Shown one piece after another: positions 51,551-60,095 of a stretch of 64,000 bases of DNA. Every line of letters starts with the position of its first letter. Position 1 is the first letter of the stretch. Source of the DNA: Vampirovibrio chlorellavorus (GTDB lineage: Bacteria > Cyanobacteriota > Vampirovibrionia > Vampirovibrionales > Vampirovibrionaceae); contig NZ_QFWH01000003.1 of assembly GCF_003149375.1 (NCBI RefSeq), positions 1 through 64,000 on the forward strand. Reading direction: 5' to 3'. The notes beneath the pieces are model-generated. The model saw only the letters and a list, made by a program, of their open reading frames with translations, made no database searches and was not told where the DNA came from. A program made the position numbers and the translations under genes.

Positions 51551-53503
51551 TTATAACGTTTTCACCAGCAAATCGCTCATCAGTTTGCTGAACTTGGCGG
51601 GCTCTGGCAGGGGGCTGCCTTCGGCCAACAGGGCTTGTCCATACAGCAAGTAGCTGTAATCGGCCAAGGCGGCATCCTGCGGGTTTTGGGCAAACAAGGC
51701 TTGCAATTTCTGGTTGAAGGGATGGTTGGGGTTGATCTCCAGAATGCGCTTGTTTTCCGGCACCGGCTGATTCATGGACTTCAGCAGTTGTTCCATCTGT
51801 GGGGATAAATCGGATGCGTTGCCCACCAGACAGGACGGTGAATTGGTCAAGCGGCTGGACAAGCGCACTTCCTTCACGTACTCACCCAACTGGGATTTCA
51901 TAGCCCCCAGCAAATCGCCGAAGGTTTTGCCTTTCTCTTCCAGCGCTTGTTCGGCCTGCTTTTTCTCTTCCTCGGTGCCCAGTTCCACGGTGCCTTTACC
52001 CACGGATTGCAGATCAAACTCACCAAATTTGTAGACCGATTGCGTCCAGATTTCATCCACCGCATCGGTCAGCAATAATACCTCGTAGCCCTTGTCCCGG
52101 AAGGCTTCCAGGTGCGGGGAGTTTTCGATGGTTTTGCGATCTTCACCAGTGGCAAAGTAAATTTTGTCCTGTCCGGGCTTCATGCGCGACACGTAATCCT
52201 TCAGGGTGGTTAGCTCGGTAGCGCTGTGGGTGGACCCCAGTTTCAGCAGGCCCAGCAGGGTTTCCTGATTCTCTCGATCCTCGTACAGGCCTTCCTTGAT
52301 CACCCGACCAAATTCGCCCCAGAATTGCAGGTATTGTTCGGCATTGGAGGTGGCCATGTCTTCCAAAGTGCCCAGCACCTTTTTGACCAACCGGTTGCGA
52401 ATGGCCCGAATCTGACGGTTTTGCTGCAAAATTTCCCGGGAAATATTCAGGCTGAGATCCTCGGAATCCACCACGCCCTTGATAAAGCGCAGGTAATCGG
52501 GCATCAGCTCCTTGCAGTCATCCATGATGAAAACCCGTTTGACATAGAGTTGCACGCCTCGTTTGCCTTCCCGGTAATACAGGTCGTGCGGGGCTTTTTC
52601 CGGGATGTACAGCAACGCTCGGGCCTCAAACGTGCCTTCCATTTTCATGCGGAACCAGCGCATGGGCTCATGCCAATCGTGGGAAATATGCTTATAAAAC
52701 TCCTTGTACTCGTCCTCGGTGACCTGATCTTCGGGACGGGTCCAAATGGCCTGCATGGAGTTCAGCGTTTCCCGCTTCACGCTGTTTTTGGCGGAACCCT
52801 CAATGACCTTACCCTCGGCGTCCCGGTCGTACTCGGTGTGGGTCACATCCATCTGGATGGGGTAGTTCACAAAATCGGAATACTTTTTGACAATGGACTT
52901 AATGGGCCATTCACTGGTGTAGTTGTTCAGGCCATCTTCCGCGTCTTCGGCCTTCAGGTGCAGGGTGATGCGGGTGCCGTGACTGGCCCGGGCCACCGGC
53001 TCAATGGTGTAGGTGCCATCGCCAGCGGATTCCCAGCGGGTGCCTTGCTCCTCTCCGGCCTTGCGGGTTTCCAGGGTGACCTTGTCGGCCACCATAAACG
53101 TGGAGTAAAACCCGACCCCGAACTGGCCAATCAACTCCGGAGAAACCTCGCCGTGTTGCTGCTTGCGCTCCTTTAAAGCGCTCATAAATTCTCGGGTGCC
53201 GGATTTGGCGATGGTGCCAATCAGGCTTACCACGTCCTCTCGGGACATGCCAATGCCGTTGTCCTCAATGGTCAGGGTGTTGGCCTCCGCATTGGGGATC
53301 AGCAAAATGCGGGGCTCATCCACCTTGGGTAAATCCGGGTTGGTCAGCGACTCAAACTTCAGTTTGTCAATGGCGTCGGAGGCGTTGGAAATCAGCTCTC
53401 TCAGGAAAATATCCTTGTTGGAGTAGATGGCGTGGATCATTAAATCCAGCAGTTCCTTGGTCTCTGCCTGAAATGTGTGACGTTCCACGGAGGCGGTGGT
53501 CAT
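51551..53503 (-). CDS. htpG: Chaperone protein HtpG (Hsp90)
   Basis: The bacterial Hsp90, an ATP-dependent chaperone dimer of the cytosol; 650 residues, slightly longer than E. coli HtpG (624). The N-terminal GHKL ATPase has ELISNASDAIDKLKF, DNGIGMSREDVVSLIGTIAK and GQFGVGFYSTFMVADKV. The middle domain has LYVKRVFIMDD and LNISREILQQN with the catalytic-loop Arg. The C-terminal dimerisation domain is complete. AAGGAG lies upstream of the ATG and a TATAAT is 45 nt further. No CIRCE-type inverted repeat was seen upstream, so HrcA control is not indicated. Confidence 0.97.
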   Translation of the reverse strand: MTTASVERHTFQAETKELLDLMIHAIYSNKDIFLRELISNASDAIDKLKFESLTNPDLPKVDEPRILLIPNAEANTLTIEDNGIGMSREDVVSLIGTIAKSGTREFMSALKERKQQHGEVSPELIGQFGVGFYSTFMVADKVTLETRKAGEEQGTRWESAGDGTYTIEPVARASHGTRITLHLKAEDAEDGLNNYTSEWPIKSIVKKYSDFVNYPIQMDVTHTEYDRDAEGKVIEGSAKNSVKRETLNSMQAIWTRPEDQVTEDEYKEFYKHISHDWHEPMRWFRMKMEGTFEARALLYIPEKAPHDLYYREGKRGVQLYVKRVFIMDDCKELMPDYLRFIKGVVDSEDLSLNISREILQQNRQIRAIRNRLVKKVLGTLEDMATSNAEQYLQFWGEFGRVIKEGLYEDRENQETLLGLLKLGSTHSATELTTLKDYVSRMKPGQDKIYFATGEDRKTIENSPHLEAFRDKGYEVLLLTDAVDEIWTQSVYKFGEFDLQSVGKGTVELGTEEEKKQAEQALEEKGKTFGDLLGAMKSQLGEYVKEVRLSSRLTNSPSCLVGNASDLSPQMEQLLKSMNQPVPENKRILEINPNHPFNQKLQALFAQNPQDAALADYSYLLYGQALLAEGSPLPEPAKFSKLMSDLLVKTL

Positions 53504-53547
53504 GGGCGATTAAACTCCTTCAATTCAACACGGAATTTGCTGCCAGT

Positions 53548-53553
53548 ATTATA
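53548..53553 (-). promoter_or_regulatory. Candidate -10 box of htpG
   Basis: A perfect TATAAT on the minus strand, 45 nt before the htpG start. The -35 region has no strong match, so an activator or a different sigma factor may be needed. Confidence 0.35.
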
Positions 53554-53614
53554 AGATGAGTTGCCACTCTGGCTGGCTGAACTTAAGTCTTTTTTAAGAA
53601 TTGCGGTTTTGTCT

Positions 53615-53649
53615 CAAGGGGGCTTTGCCCCCTGTAACCCCCCTCCAGG
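53615..53649 (-). repeat. GC-rich palindromic repeat, type 2
   Basis: On the minus strand it reads GGAGGGGGGTTACAGGGGGC, AAA, then GCCCCCTTG. The same GGGGGC-AAA-GCCCCC hairpin occurs at 55797-55814, and the general plan resembles the repeats at 11829-12222. Confidence 0.55.
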
Positions 53650-53714
53650 CCTTCCCACGCAGTTAATGGCAAAACATTGAACTCCGGTTATTGCACCGAT
53701 GTGGCTGTGCGGGT

Positions 53715-54251
53715 TCAGGCCTTGATTTCCGGGTGCAAATTGGCCGGGTCAAGGTGGCGATCCCGAATTTCCGAGAGCAGCCCAGCTGCGGCGGCCTCAA
53801 TGTAATCCAGCACCCGATCAAAGCCTTCCGCACCCCCGTAATAGGGATCGGGCACTTCCCGCAGATTGAGTTGGGGCGCAAAATCAAGGAAGTAATGCAC
53901 TTTCTCCTGGTGCCCGTGGGGACACATGCGCATGACATGATCGTGGTTGAGTCGGTCCATCACCAAAATGTAGTCGTACTCGTCAAAATGATGCTTTTTA
54001 AACTGCTGGGCCCGGTGATTGCTCAGGTCAATACCCCGGTTCAGGGCGGCGGCGTGAGAGCGTCCATCGGCAGGGGCGCCCACGTGGTAATTATCCGTGC
54101 CGGAGGAGGCCACTTCGATGTGATCCCGAAAGCCGCTGGTCTGCACCATATAGTGAAAGACCCCTTCCGCGGAGGGAGAGCGGCAAATATTGCCCATACA
54201 CACAAACATGATTTTAACCTTCCGGGGTGGTTGGCTGCTGGCTTGCGACAT
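53715..54251 (-). CDS. Low-molecular-weight protein tyrosine phosphatase
   Basis: A 178-residue cytosolic phosphatase. The P-loop is CMGNICRSPS (C-x5-R with Cys18 and Arg24) and the general-acid loop is VPDPYYGG with the catalytic Asp. ASSGTDNYHVGAPAD and ILVMDRLNHDHV are family blocks. Roles range from dephosphorylating tyrosine kinases of capsule assembly to arsenate reduction; no capsule kinase gene is nearby. A C-terminal tail of about 15 residues is extra. It is probably monocistronic. Confidence 0.93.
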   Translation of the reverse strand: MSQASSQPPRKVKIMFVCMGNICRSPSAEGVFHYMVQTSGFRDHIEVASSGTDNYHVGAPADGRSHAAALNRGIDLSNHRAQQFKKHHFDEYDYILVMDRLNHDHVMRMCPHGHQEKVHYFLDFAPQLNLREVPDPYYGGAEGFDRVLDYIEAAAAGLLSEIRDRHLDPANLHPEIKA

Positions 54252-54531
54252 GGCGTTGGTGTCTCCCCTGGCTGAGAAATGCCCTCAAAATCAACGCCTC
54301 CTATCATACGCCCAAAGCGCCGAAACTGTCATCGCGCCGACGGGTGGTTAAGGACGGCTGGTTAAGGATGAGTAATTACGGATGAGTGGCGACGCAGGGC
54401 GGGTGACGGATGGGTAATGGGCTTCGGTCAGACCCGTGCCGCCCGCGCGCAGAGAAAATGGTACGAATGGCCGCGCCGTGTTATATGATAGAACCAATAT
54501 AAAGGCAATTGTTATTACGGAGAGTTTTGGC

Positions 54532-55443
54532 ATGAAAGTTTTGGTATCGGGCGCGTCCGGCCTGGTGGGTTCGGAGCTGATTCACGAACTCAAGCGCAAA
54601 GGGTATCAGCCGATTCGACTGGTTCGTCGCAAGGGCTTAACCAGCGATCCTGAAATCACTTGGGACATCAAGGCCGGTCAACTGGACCCCAAGGCCCTGG
54701 AAGGCATTGACGCGGTCATTCACCTGGCGGGTGAAAACATTGCCGGGGGACGCTGGAGTGATGAGCGCAAGCAAAAAATCGTGCAAAGCCGGGTGCAAGG
54801 CACCAAATTGCTGGCGGAAACGCTGGCCAAGCTGGCACATCCGCCCAAGGTGTTTATCTGCGCTTCTGCCATTGGGTTTTACGGCAACCGGGGCGATGAG
54901 ATCCTGAACGATGTCAGCGCCAAGGGGCAAGGCTTTTTGGCTGACACCTGCAAACAGTGGGAGGACGCCTGCCAACCGGCCCGGGATAAAGGCATTCGGG
55001 TTGTGAATAGCCGCTTTGGTATTATCCTCAGTCCCAAAGGCGGTGCCCTGAAGGCTATGTACTGGCCTTTCAAGCTGGGTCTGGCCGGTGATTTGGATAA
55101 CGGTAAGCAGTACATGAGCTGGATCGCGCTGGATGACGTGGTGGGCGCTTTGGCCCACATGCTGAGCCATGAGGACTTGCAGGGCCCGGTGAACGTGGTG
55201 GCCCCCCACCCGGTGACCAATCACCAGTTTACCGATGTCATGCGCAAGGTGCTGATTTGCCCCATGTTGCCCATGCACTACTGGACGCCCCCTGCTCCGG
55301 CCTTTGCCGTGAAAGCCCTGCTGGGGGAAATGGCTGATGCGCTGTTGCTTTCCAGTCAGCGGGTACAGCCGGTGGCCTTGCTGGGCAGCGGTTACGAGTT
55401 CCGCTACCCCGAGCTGAAGCCCGCTCTGGAGCATTTGCTGTAA
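54532..55443 (+). CDS. TIGR01777 family NAD-dependent epimerase (YfcH/SulA-like)
   Basis: A 303-residue SDR-extended protein. The Rossmann motif is MKVLVSGASGLVGSELIHEL. IDAVIHLAGENIAGGRWSDE and SRVQGTKLLAETLA are the TIGR01777 signature, and SAIGFYGNRGDE carries the Tyr of the family. In cyanobacteria relatives are linked to cell division (SulA-like), but the reaction is unproven. The ATG at 54532 has GGAG 9 nt upstream; the longer open frame has no signal. A strong terminator follows at 55465. Confidence 0.9.
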   Translation: MKVLVSGASGLVGSELIHELKRKGYQPIRLVRRKGLTSDPEITWDIKAGQLDPKALEGIDAVIHLAGENIAGGRWSDERKQKIVQSRVQGTKLLAETLAKLAHPPKVFICASAIGFYGNRGDEILNDVSAKGQGFLADTCKQWEDACQPARDKGIRVVNSRFGIILSPKGGALKAMYWPFKLGLAGDLDNGKQYMSWIALDDVVGALAHMLSHEDLQGPVNVVAPHPVTNHQFTDVMRKVLICPMLPMHYWTPPAPAFAVKALLGEMADALLLSSQRVQPVALLGSGYEFRYPELKPALEHLL

Positions 55444-55464
55444 GCTCAGTCAAAAAATCATTAT

Positions 55465-55502
55465 AAAGAGAGAGAAGGCTGTTGTGGCCTCTCTCTTTTT
55501 TT
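55465..55502 (+). terminator. Rho-independent terminator of the epimerase gene
   Basis: GAGAGAG and CTCTCTC stems flank GGC-TGTTGT-GGCC, followed by seven T. The gap from here to 55970 has no gene and only repeats. Confidence 0.8.
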
Positions 55503-55599
55503 GCGGAGGCTTAATCGGCCCTTCAAAAAGTGATTATCTTCTTCAAAAAAGGTTTTCGATCATTGTCCCCTGTCACACTATTTGTTGTCGTAATATTTA

Positions 55600-55623
55600 T
55601 CATTCCCGCCTCCGCGGGAATGA
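55600..55623. repeat. Single dRS3-type palindrome
   Basis: TCATTCCCGCCTCCGCGGGA plus ATGA forms one arm of the 102-bp element type seen at 37267 and 51295, with no second arm. A half copy (GCGGGAATGATAAAG) follows at 55652, and a degraded copy lies near 55858. Confidence 0.65.
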
Positions 55624-55738
55624 CAAAGGCAGGCAGAGAGGAGAAACTGAAGCGGGAATGATAAAGGGCACGTGATAAAAGTGAGCGTGGCTTCTCAAGA
55701 GGTCGATGTCACCGGATTTGAGCGGGCTGCATGGGGAG

Positions 55739-55818
55739 GTCTGGAGGGGGGACAGCGCTGGCAGTGGACTCTGGTCCCCCTCCAGTGGGGGTGTGCAGGG
55801 GGCAAAGCCCCCTTGAAT
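55739..55818 (+). repeat. GC-rich palindromic repeat, type 2, longer copy
   Basis: GTCTGGAGGGGGGACAG and GTCCCCCTCCAG pair across an intervening loop, then CAGGGGGCAAAGCCCCCTTG forms a second hairpin. The second hairpin equals that at 53615-53649 on the other strand. Confidence 0.55.
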
Positions 55819-55905
55819 AGAAGGAAAGAATCATAAGACAATAGATTCCCTCCTGCAGATTCCCACCTGCGTGGGAGTGACCGTGGTGCCGGATGCCAAT
55901 GCTGA

Positions 55906-55938
55906 CTAAAAAAGCCTGACCGCAAGGATCAGGCTTTT
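55906..55938 (-). terminator. Rho-independent terminator of rpmG
   Basis: AAGCCTGA and TCAGGCTT form an 8-bp stem; on the minus strand TTTTTTAG follows. It lies about 35 nt after the rpmG stop. Confidence 0.75.
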
Positions 55939-55970
55939 AAATCTGAGGAGGAGGCGCTCAAGCGGCCGGT

Positions 55971-56144
55971 TTACTTGCTGCTTTTGCTCTCTTTGTAGGC
56001 AACGTGGCGACGCAGGGTGGGATCGTATTTTTTGATTTCCATCCGCTCCGGGTTGCTGCGCTTGTTTTTAATGGTGTGGTATTCGTGGTCGCTCTCGGTG
56101 CTTTTCAGCGTGATGTGAGCGCAACCTTCGCCTTTTTTTGCCAT
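55971..56144 (-). CDS. rpmG: 50S ribosomal protein bL33
   Basis: A 57-residue basic protein of the large subunit, read directly from the gap between the epimerase and proC. It starts [20 protein letters not shown], continues [20 protein letters not shown] and [12 protein letters not shown], and ends in SKSSK. These are the standard bL33 landmarks (ITL-x-x-T, KNKR, KKYDP-x-LRRHV-x-YKE). The zinc-type Cys pairs are absent, so this is a Cys-minus form apart from one Cys. AGGAA lies 11 nt before the ATG and its own terminator follows. It is not next to secE or rpmB. Confidence 0.93.
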   Translation of the reverse strand: MAKKGEGCAHITLKSTESDHEYHTIKNKRSNPERMEIKKYDPTLRRHVAYKESKSSK

Positions 56145-56304
56145 GAGAAGAGTTTCCTTTGAATCTGAGGGGATTGCGTGGATTCTATATTAAATCAAGC
56201 AGAAGGGGAGTCAAGGGGCGGCCCCCCTTTCAAGTTGGCAGGGACTCTCGTACAATGGAGGCAAAGACGATCAACAGACACAATCGGTAAGGCGGGTTTG
56301 AATC

Positions 56305-57168
56305 ATGGGTAAAGAACAGGCCAGACAGCAAGCCGGTGCTGGCAAAGCCAATTTTAACAAGCTGGGCGTCATCGGGGCCGGGGTGATGGGACAGGCCCTC
56401 ATTCAGGGACTCCTGCGCAAGGCCATGGTCACCCCCCGAACCCTGTGGGCGGCGGCCAAGACGGAAGCCTCCTGCCAAAAAATCCGGGAGACGTTGCAAA
56501 TTCCCGCCTTCTCCAATTACAGCGACCAGTTGGCCGATACCGACGTGCTGTTGCTGTGCGTCAAGCCCACTGGCATTAAAGGCGTTCTGGAAAAGCTGAA
56601 AGCCGGTGGCCTGAAGCCGGATACCCTGATTATCTCCATTGTGGCCGGGGCCGCCATTGAAACCATGGAAAGCGCCTTGGGCACTCAAAACCCGGTGATT
56701 CGGGCCATGACTAACACCCCCTGTACGGTGGGGCAGGCCATGACCACCATTTGCGGCGGCACCCATGCCACGGAAGCCCATTTGGCCATAGCCCAGCAGA
56801 TTTTTGAAGCGGTGGGCGTCTGTATGCCCCTGGATGAAACCCACTTCAACGCCGTGACCAGCCTGGCCGGGAGTGGCCCCGCTTATGTTTTTCTCATTAT
56901 GGAAGCCCTGGCCGATGGCGGGGTGCGGGTAGGACTCCCTCGGGATGCCGCCCTGCGCATTGTGGCCCAAACTCTGTTGGGCGCTGCCACCATGGTGCAG
57001 CAATCCGGTCGGCACCCGGCGGCCCTGCGGGATGACGTGACCACCCCAGCCGGTTGCACCATTGGGGCCTTGTTGACCATGGAAGACGGTAAAATTCGCT
57101 CTGTACTGGCCCGTGCCGTGGAAGAGGCCACCAAAATCGCCGGCAATCTGGGCAAAGAAAAGAAATAG
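56305..57168 (+). CDS. proC: Pyrroline-5-carboxylate reductase
   Basis: Reduces P5C to proline with NAD(P)H. The 287-residue protein has the Rossmann start KLGVIGAGVMGQALIQGLLR, VRxMTNTPC, and the C-terminal signature block AVTSLAGSGPAYVFLIMEAL with GLPRDAALRIVAQT and DDVTTPAGCTIGAL. The first 18 residues are an extra basic lead. It is followed after 70 nt by the ornithine aminotransferase gene, so the pair can turn ornithine into proline. Confidence 0.96.
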   Translation: MGKEQARQQAGAGKANFNKLGVIGAGVMGQALIQGLLRKAMVTPRTLWAAAKTEASCQKIRETLQIPAFSNYSDQLADTDVLLLCVKPTGIKGVLEKLKAGGLKPDTLIISIVAGAAIETMESALGTQNPVIRAMTNTPCTVGQAMTTICGGTHATEAHLAIAQQIFEAVGVCMPLDETHFNAVTSLAGSGPAYVFLIMEALADGGVRVGLPRDAALRIVAQTLLGAATMVQQSGRHPAALRDDVTTPAGCTIGALLTMEDGKIRSVLARAVEEATKIAGNLGKEKK

Positions 57169-57238
57169 CACGAACCAGAAACCAGAAAGCCTTGTAAGAA
57201 CTATCAGCATCCGATTCAATTGTTTGGGAGAGATGAAC

Positions 57239-58459
57239 ATGACCGTGAACGCCACCCGCCCCCTCAGCACTCAGGACTACATTCAACTGGAAGACCAGTA
57301 CGGTGCGCATAACTATCATCCGCTGGATCTGGTTATTGAGCATGCCGAAGGCAGTTGGGTGTACGACGTGGAAGGCAAGAAATACCTGGATTGCCTCAGT
57401 TCGTATTCGGCGCTGAATCAGGGGCATTGCCACCCCCGCATCCTGAACACCCTGAAAGAGCAGGCCGAGAAAGTCACCCTGACCTCCCGGGCCTTTCGCA
57501 ACAACCAATTGCCCTTGTTGTATCAGGCCCTGCACGAAATTTCCGGCCTCAGCCGGGCCTTGCCCATGAACTCCGGGGCGGAAGCCTGCGAGACGGCCAT
57601 TAAAATGGCCCGCAAGTGGGGCTACAAGGTCAAAGGCATCCCGGAGAATCAGGCCGAGATCATCGTGTTCGAGAACAACTTCCACGGACGCACCATCAGC
57701 ATCATCAGCTTCTCCACGGAAGCCCAGTACAAGGATGGCTTTGGGCCCTTTACTCCCGGCTTTAAAATCGTGCCCTACGATGACGTGGAGGCGGTCAAAC
57801 AGGCCATCACTCCCAACACCTGCGCCGTGTTTATGGAACCCATTCAGGCCGAAGCGGGCATTTTGATCCCGCATGCCGGTTACCTCAAGCAGGTGGCCGA
57901 GCTGTGCCAGCAAAACAACGTGCTGTTTATCGCCGATGAAATTCAGACGGGTCTGGGGCGTACCGGCAAAATGTTTGCCTTCCAGCACGAGGGCATTCAG
58001 CCCGATGTGATCGTGGTGGGCAAGGCCCTCTCCGGTGGCTTCTATCCGGTGTCTGCAGTGATGGCCAACGATGAAGTGATGGGCGTGTTCAACCCCGGCG
58101 ATCACGGCAGTACTTATGGCGGAAACCCCCTGGGGTGCGCCGTGGCCCGCACCGCGCTGGATGTCATTCGGGAGGAGAATCTGGTGGAGCGTTCCGCCAC
58201 CCTGGGCGAAAAATTCCTGAACCAGCTGAAAACCATTCACAGCCCTCACATCAAGGAAGTTCGGGGTCGGGGCCTGCTGATTGGCATCGAGTTGACCACC
58301 AAGGCCCGCCCCTTCTGCGAAGCCCTGAAAGCCGAAGGCGTGTTGTGCAAGGAAACCCACGATTTCGTCATCCGCTTTGCCCCGCCGCTGGTGGTCAGCG
58401 AAGCCGATCTGAACTGGGCCTTCGAGCGCATCAAGAAGGTGATTGAAAGTTTTGCATAA
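57239..58459 (+). CDS. rocD: Ornithine aminotransferase
   Basis: A class III PLP aminotransferase that moves the delta-amino group of ornithine to 2-oxoglutarate, giving glutamate semialdehyde/P5C. The 406-residue protein has NSGAEACETAIKMARKWGY, FHGRTISIISFS, EPIQAEAGILIP, DEIQTGLGRTGKMFAF (PLP Asp) and VVGKALSGGFYPVSAV with the PLP lysine. The YGAHNYHPLDLVIEHAEGSW start is characteristic of ornithine, not acetylornithine, enzymes. The ATG at 57239 has GGGAG 8 nt upstream. Its product is the substrate of ProC encoded just upstream. Confidence 0.93.
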   Translation: MTVNATRPLSTQDYIQLEDQYGAHNYHPLDLVIEHAEGSWVYDVEGKKYLDCLSSYSALNQGHCHPRILNTLKEQAEKVTLTSRAFRNNQLPLLYQALHEISGLSRALPMNSGAEACETAIKMARKWGYKVKGIPENQAEIIVFENNFHGRTISIISFSTEAQYKDGFGPFTPGFKIVPYDDVEAVKQAITPNTCAVFMEPIQAEAGILIPHAGYLKQVAELCQQNNVLFIADEIQTGLGRTGKMFAFQHEGIQPDVIVVGKALSGGFYPVSAVMANDEVMGVFNPGDHGSTYGGNPLGCAVARTALDVIREENLVERSATLGEKFLNQLKTIHSPHIKEVRGRGLLIGIELTTKARPFCEALKAEGVLCKETHDFVIRFAPPLVVSEADLNWAFERIKKVIESFA

Positions 58460-58514
58460 TTTTGATTTCTTATGCCCCAAAAATCGGCCCCTAACATTGG
58501 ACTAGACCGCCCGC

Positions 58515-59564
58515 ATGACCCATTCCTGTCAAGGACACCACCATCATCACCCCGATGATGAGAAAAACCCGCCCCACGGCCCTGATCACAGCCACAAGGC
58601 CCCGGATCAGGCCCATGGCCCTCATGCGCATGATCGTCATGGACACGAACATCACGGACACCACGATCATGGGCACCATCACGGGCACAGCCACCATTTG
58701 GGGGTGATCCTGTCCGAGCGGCACTTTAAGATTCTGCGCTGGGTGTTTGCGCTCACCTTTTTGTACCTGATGGTGGAAGTGGCGGGCGGCATCCTGTCCG
58801 GCAGTCTGGCCCTGCTGGCCGATGGGTTTCATATGTTCGCCGACTCGGCGGCCATTGGCCTGTCCCTGTTCGCGGCCTGGTTGTCCCATCGTCCGGCCCC
58901 CCGGCATCGTACCTTTGGCTACCAGCGGGTGGAAATTCTGGCCGCCTTCGCCAACGCCCTGCTGCTGGTGGGCATGGGACTGTTTATTTTATGGGAGGGC
59001 TACGAGCGTTTCTCACATCCGGAACCCATCAAGGCCAGCCTGATGCTGTGGGTGGCGCTGGGTGGCTTGATCGTCAACATGATTTCGGCCAAGTTGCTGC
59101 ACGCCGATCACGATCACAACCTGAACATCAAGGGCGCTTACCTCCATGTGCTGGGCGATTTACTGGGCTCGGTGGGGGCCATGATTGCCGGTGGGCTGAT
59201 TTGGGCCTTTGACTGGCGTTGGGCCGATCCGGTGATGAGCTGCCTGATTGCCCTGCTGATTTTGTTCAGCGCCTGGGGTCTGCTGCGGGATTCGGTCAAT
59301 GTGCTGCTGGAGAGCTGCCCCAGTCACATCGATATTGAGGAAGTGCGCACGGCGATTCTGTCGTTTGAGGGCGTGCAGTCCGTCCATAATTTGCACGTGT
59401 GGAACATCAACATGCAGCGCATGCTGCTGGCCGCTCACATCGAAGTCTCGGCGGACGCCTACAGCGGGGAGACTCTCAATCGGGTGCAAAACGCCCTGAA
59501 GGAGCAATTCGGCCTGTCCCATGTCACCCTGCAACTGGAAGTGATTCCGGCCTCAGCGGCCTAA
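58515..59564 (+). CDS. Cation diffusion facilitator (zinc exporter) with His-rich N-terminus
   Basis: A 349-residue inner-membrane proton antiporter for Zn or Co. The first 62 residues hold over twenty histidines (e.g. HGHEHHGHHDHGHHHGHSHH), a likely metal buffer. Six helices follow; helix 2 has SLALLADGFHMFADSAAIGL and helix 5 has LHVLGDLLGSVGAMIAG, giving the HxxxD and HxxxD zinc site of CzcD/ZitB. The cytoplasmic C-terminal domain has VHNLHVWNINMQ. The shorter His/Asp loop HADHDHNLNIKG is also present. It is preceded by rocD with about 55 nt spacing. Confidence 0.94.
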   Translation: MTHSCQGHHHHHPDDEKNPPHGPDHSHKAPDQAHGPHAHDRHGHEHHGHHDHGHHHGHSHHLGVILSERHFKILRWVFALTFLYLMVEVAGGILSGSLALLADGFHMFADSAAIGLSLFAAWLSHRPAPRHRTFGYQRVEILAAFANALLLVGMGLFILWEGYERFSHPEPIKASLMLWVALGGLIVNMISAKLLHADHDHNLNIKGAYLHVLGDLLGSVGAMIAGGLIWAFDWRWADPVMSCLIALLILFSAWGLLRDSVNVLLESCPSHIDIEEVRTAILSFEGVQSVHNLHVWNINMQRMLLAAHIEVSADAYSGETLNRVQNALKEQFGLSHVTLQLEVIPASAA

Positions 59565-59684
59565 CACCGAACTAGCCTGCGGGAACGGACGCAATTTTCA
59601 GGCTGGAGAAACTTTTTTAATACAGCGTTGATTAAAGCGTCTATTTTTTGTCGTTTGCCCATAATTTTCAGGACCGTTTTTTGT

Positions 59685-60032
59685 ATGAATACCCTCAGTA
59701 GCCCCCTTACCTTTTCCTCCGCGCTCCGGTTTGGTCGAAAGGATCACGGGGCTTTGGTTCCCCCGGACGCTTCCCCCCGCCGTGCGGAGAATCGGCGATC
59801 CCGCTTAAACGAACCGGAGACGGAAGGGCTGGCTCGCAACCTGTTTGAGGATCGTTTTGTCCACATGCCCGCGGATAGAAATGCGGCTGAAGGGAACACC
59901 GCTCCTGACGCGCGGGCGACCTTGCGGGCCCGGCTGGAAGCGCTGGTGCGTAACGCGAGCATTCCGAATGGGGTGGTAATCCTGAACGACACAGGAACGG
60001 GCGTCGTCTCCCCGGCCTATGAGCTGTGCTAG
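59685..60032 (+). CDS. FG-motif hypothetical protein A (tandem pair)
   Basis: A 115-residue protein with no known domain. Near the start it has SSALRFGRKDHGALVPPDAS, then a charged, Arg/Glu-rich region and a short hydrophobic strand (NGVVILNDTGTGVV) and ends SPAYELC. The neighbour at 60096 has ALRFGRRDHS at the same place and ends PAFYELA, so the two are paralogues that have kept only their ends. No signal peptide or membrane helix. The ATG at 59685 has AGGA 12 nt upstream. Confidence 0.65.
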   Translation: MNTLSSPLTFSSALRFGRKDHGALVPPDASPRRAENRRSRLNEPETEGLARNLFEDRFVHMPADRNAAEGNTAPDARATLRARLEALVRNASIPNGVVILNDTGTGVVSPAYELC

Positions 60033-60095
60033 GCTAGGCTCGTTCCTATCGACCCTCCGTCGGCAATTGTGTTAAGCAAAGGACAGACTTTCGAC

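Noticed and set aside
53504-53600. CIRCE operator upstream of htpG
   Set aside because: No TTAGCACTC-N9-GAGTGCTAA-like inverted repeat is present.
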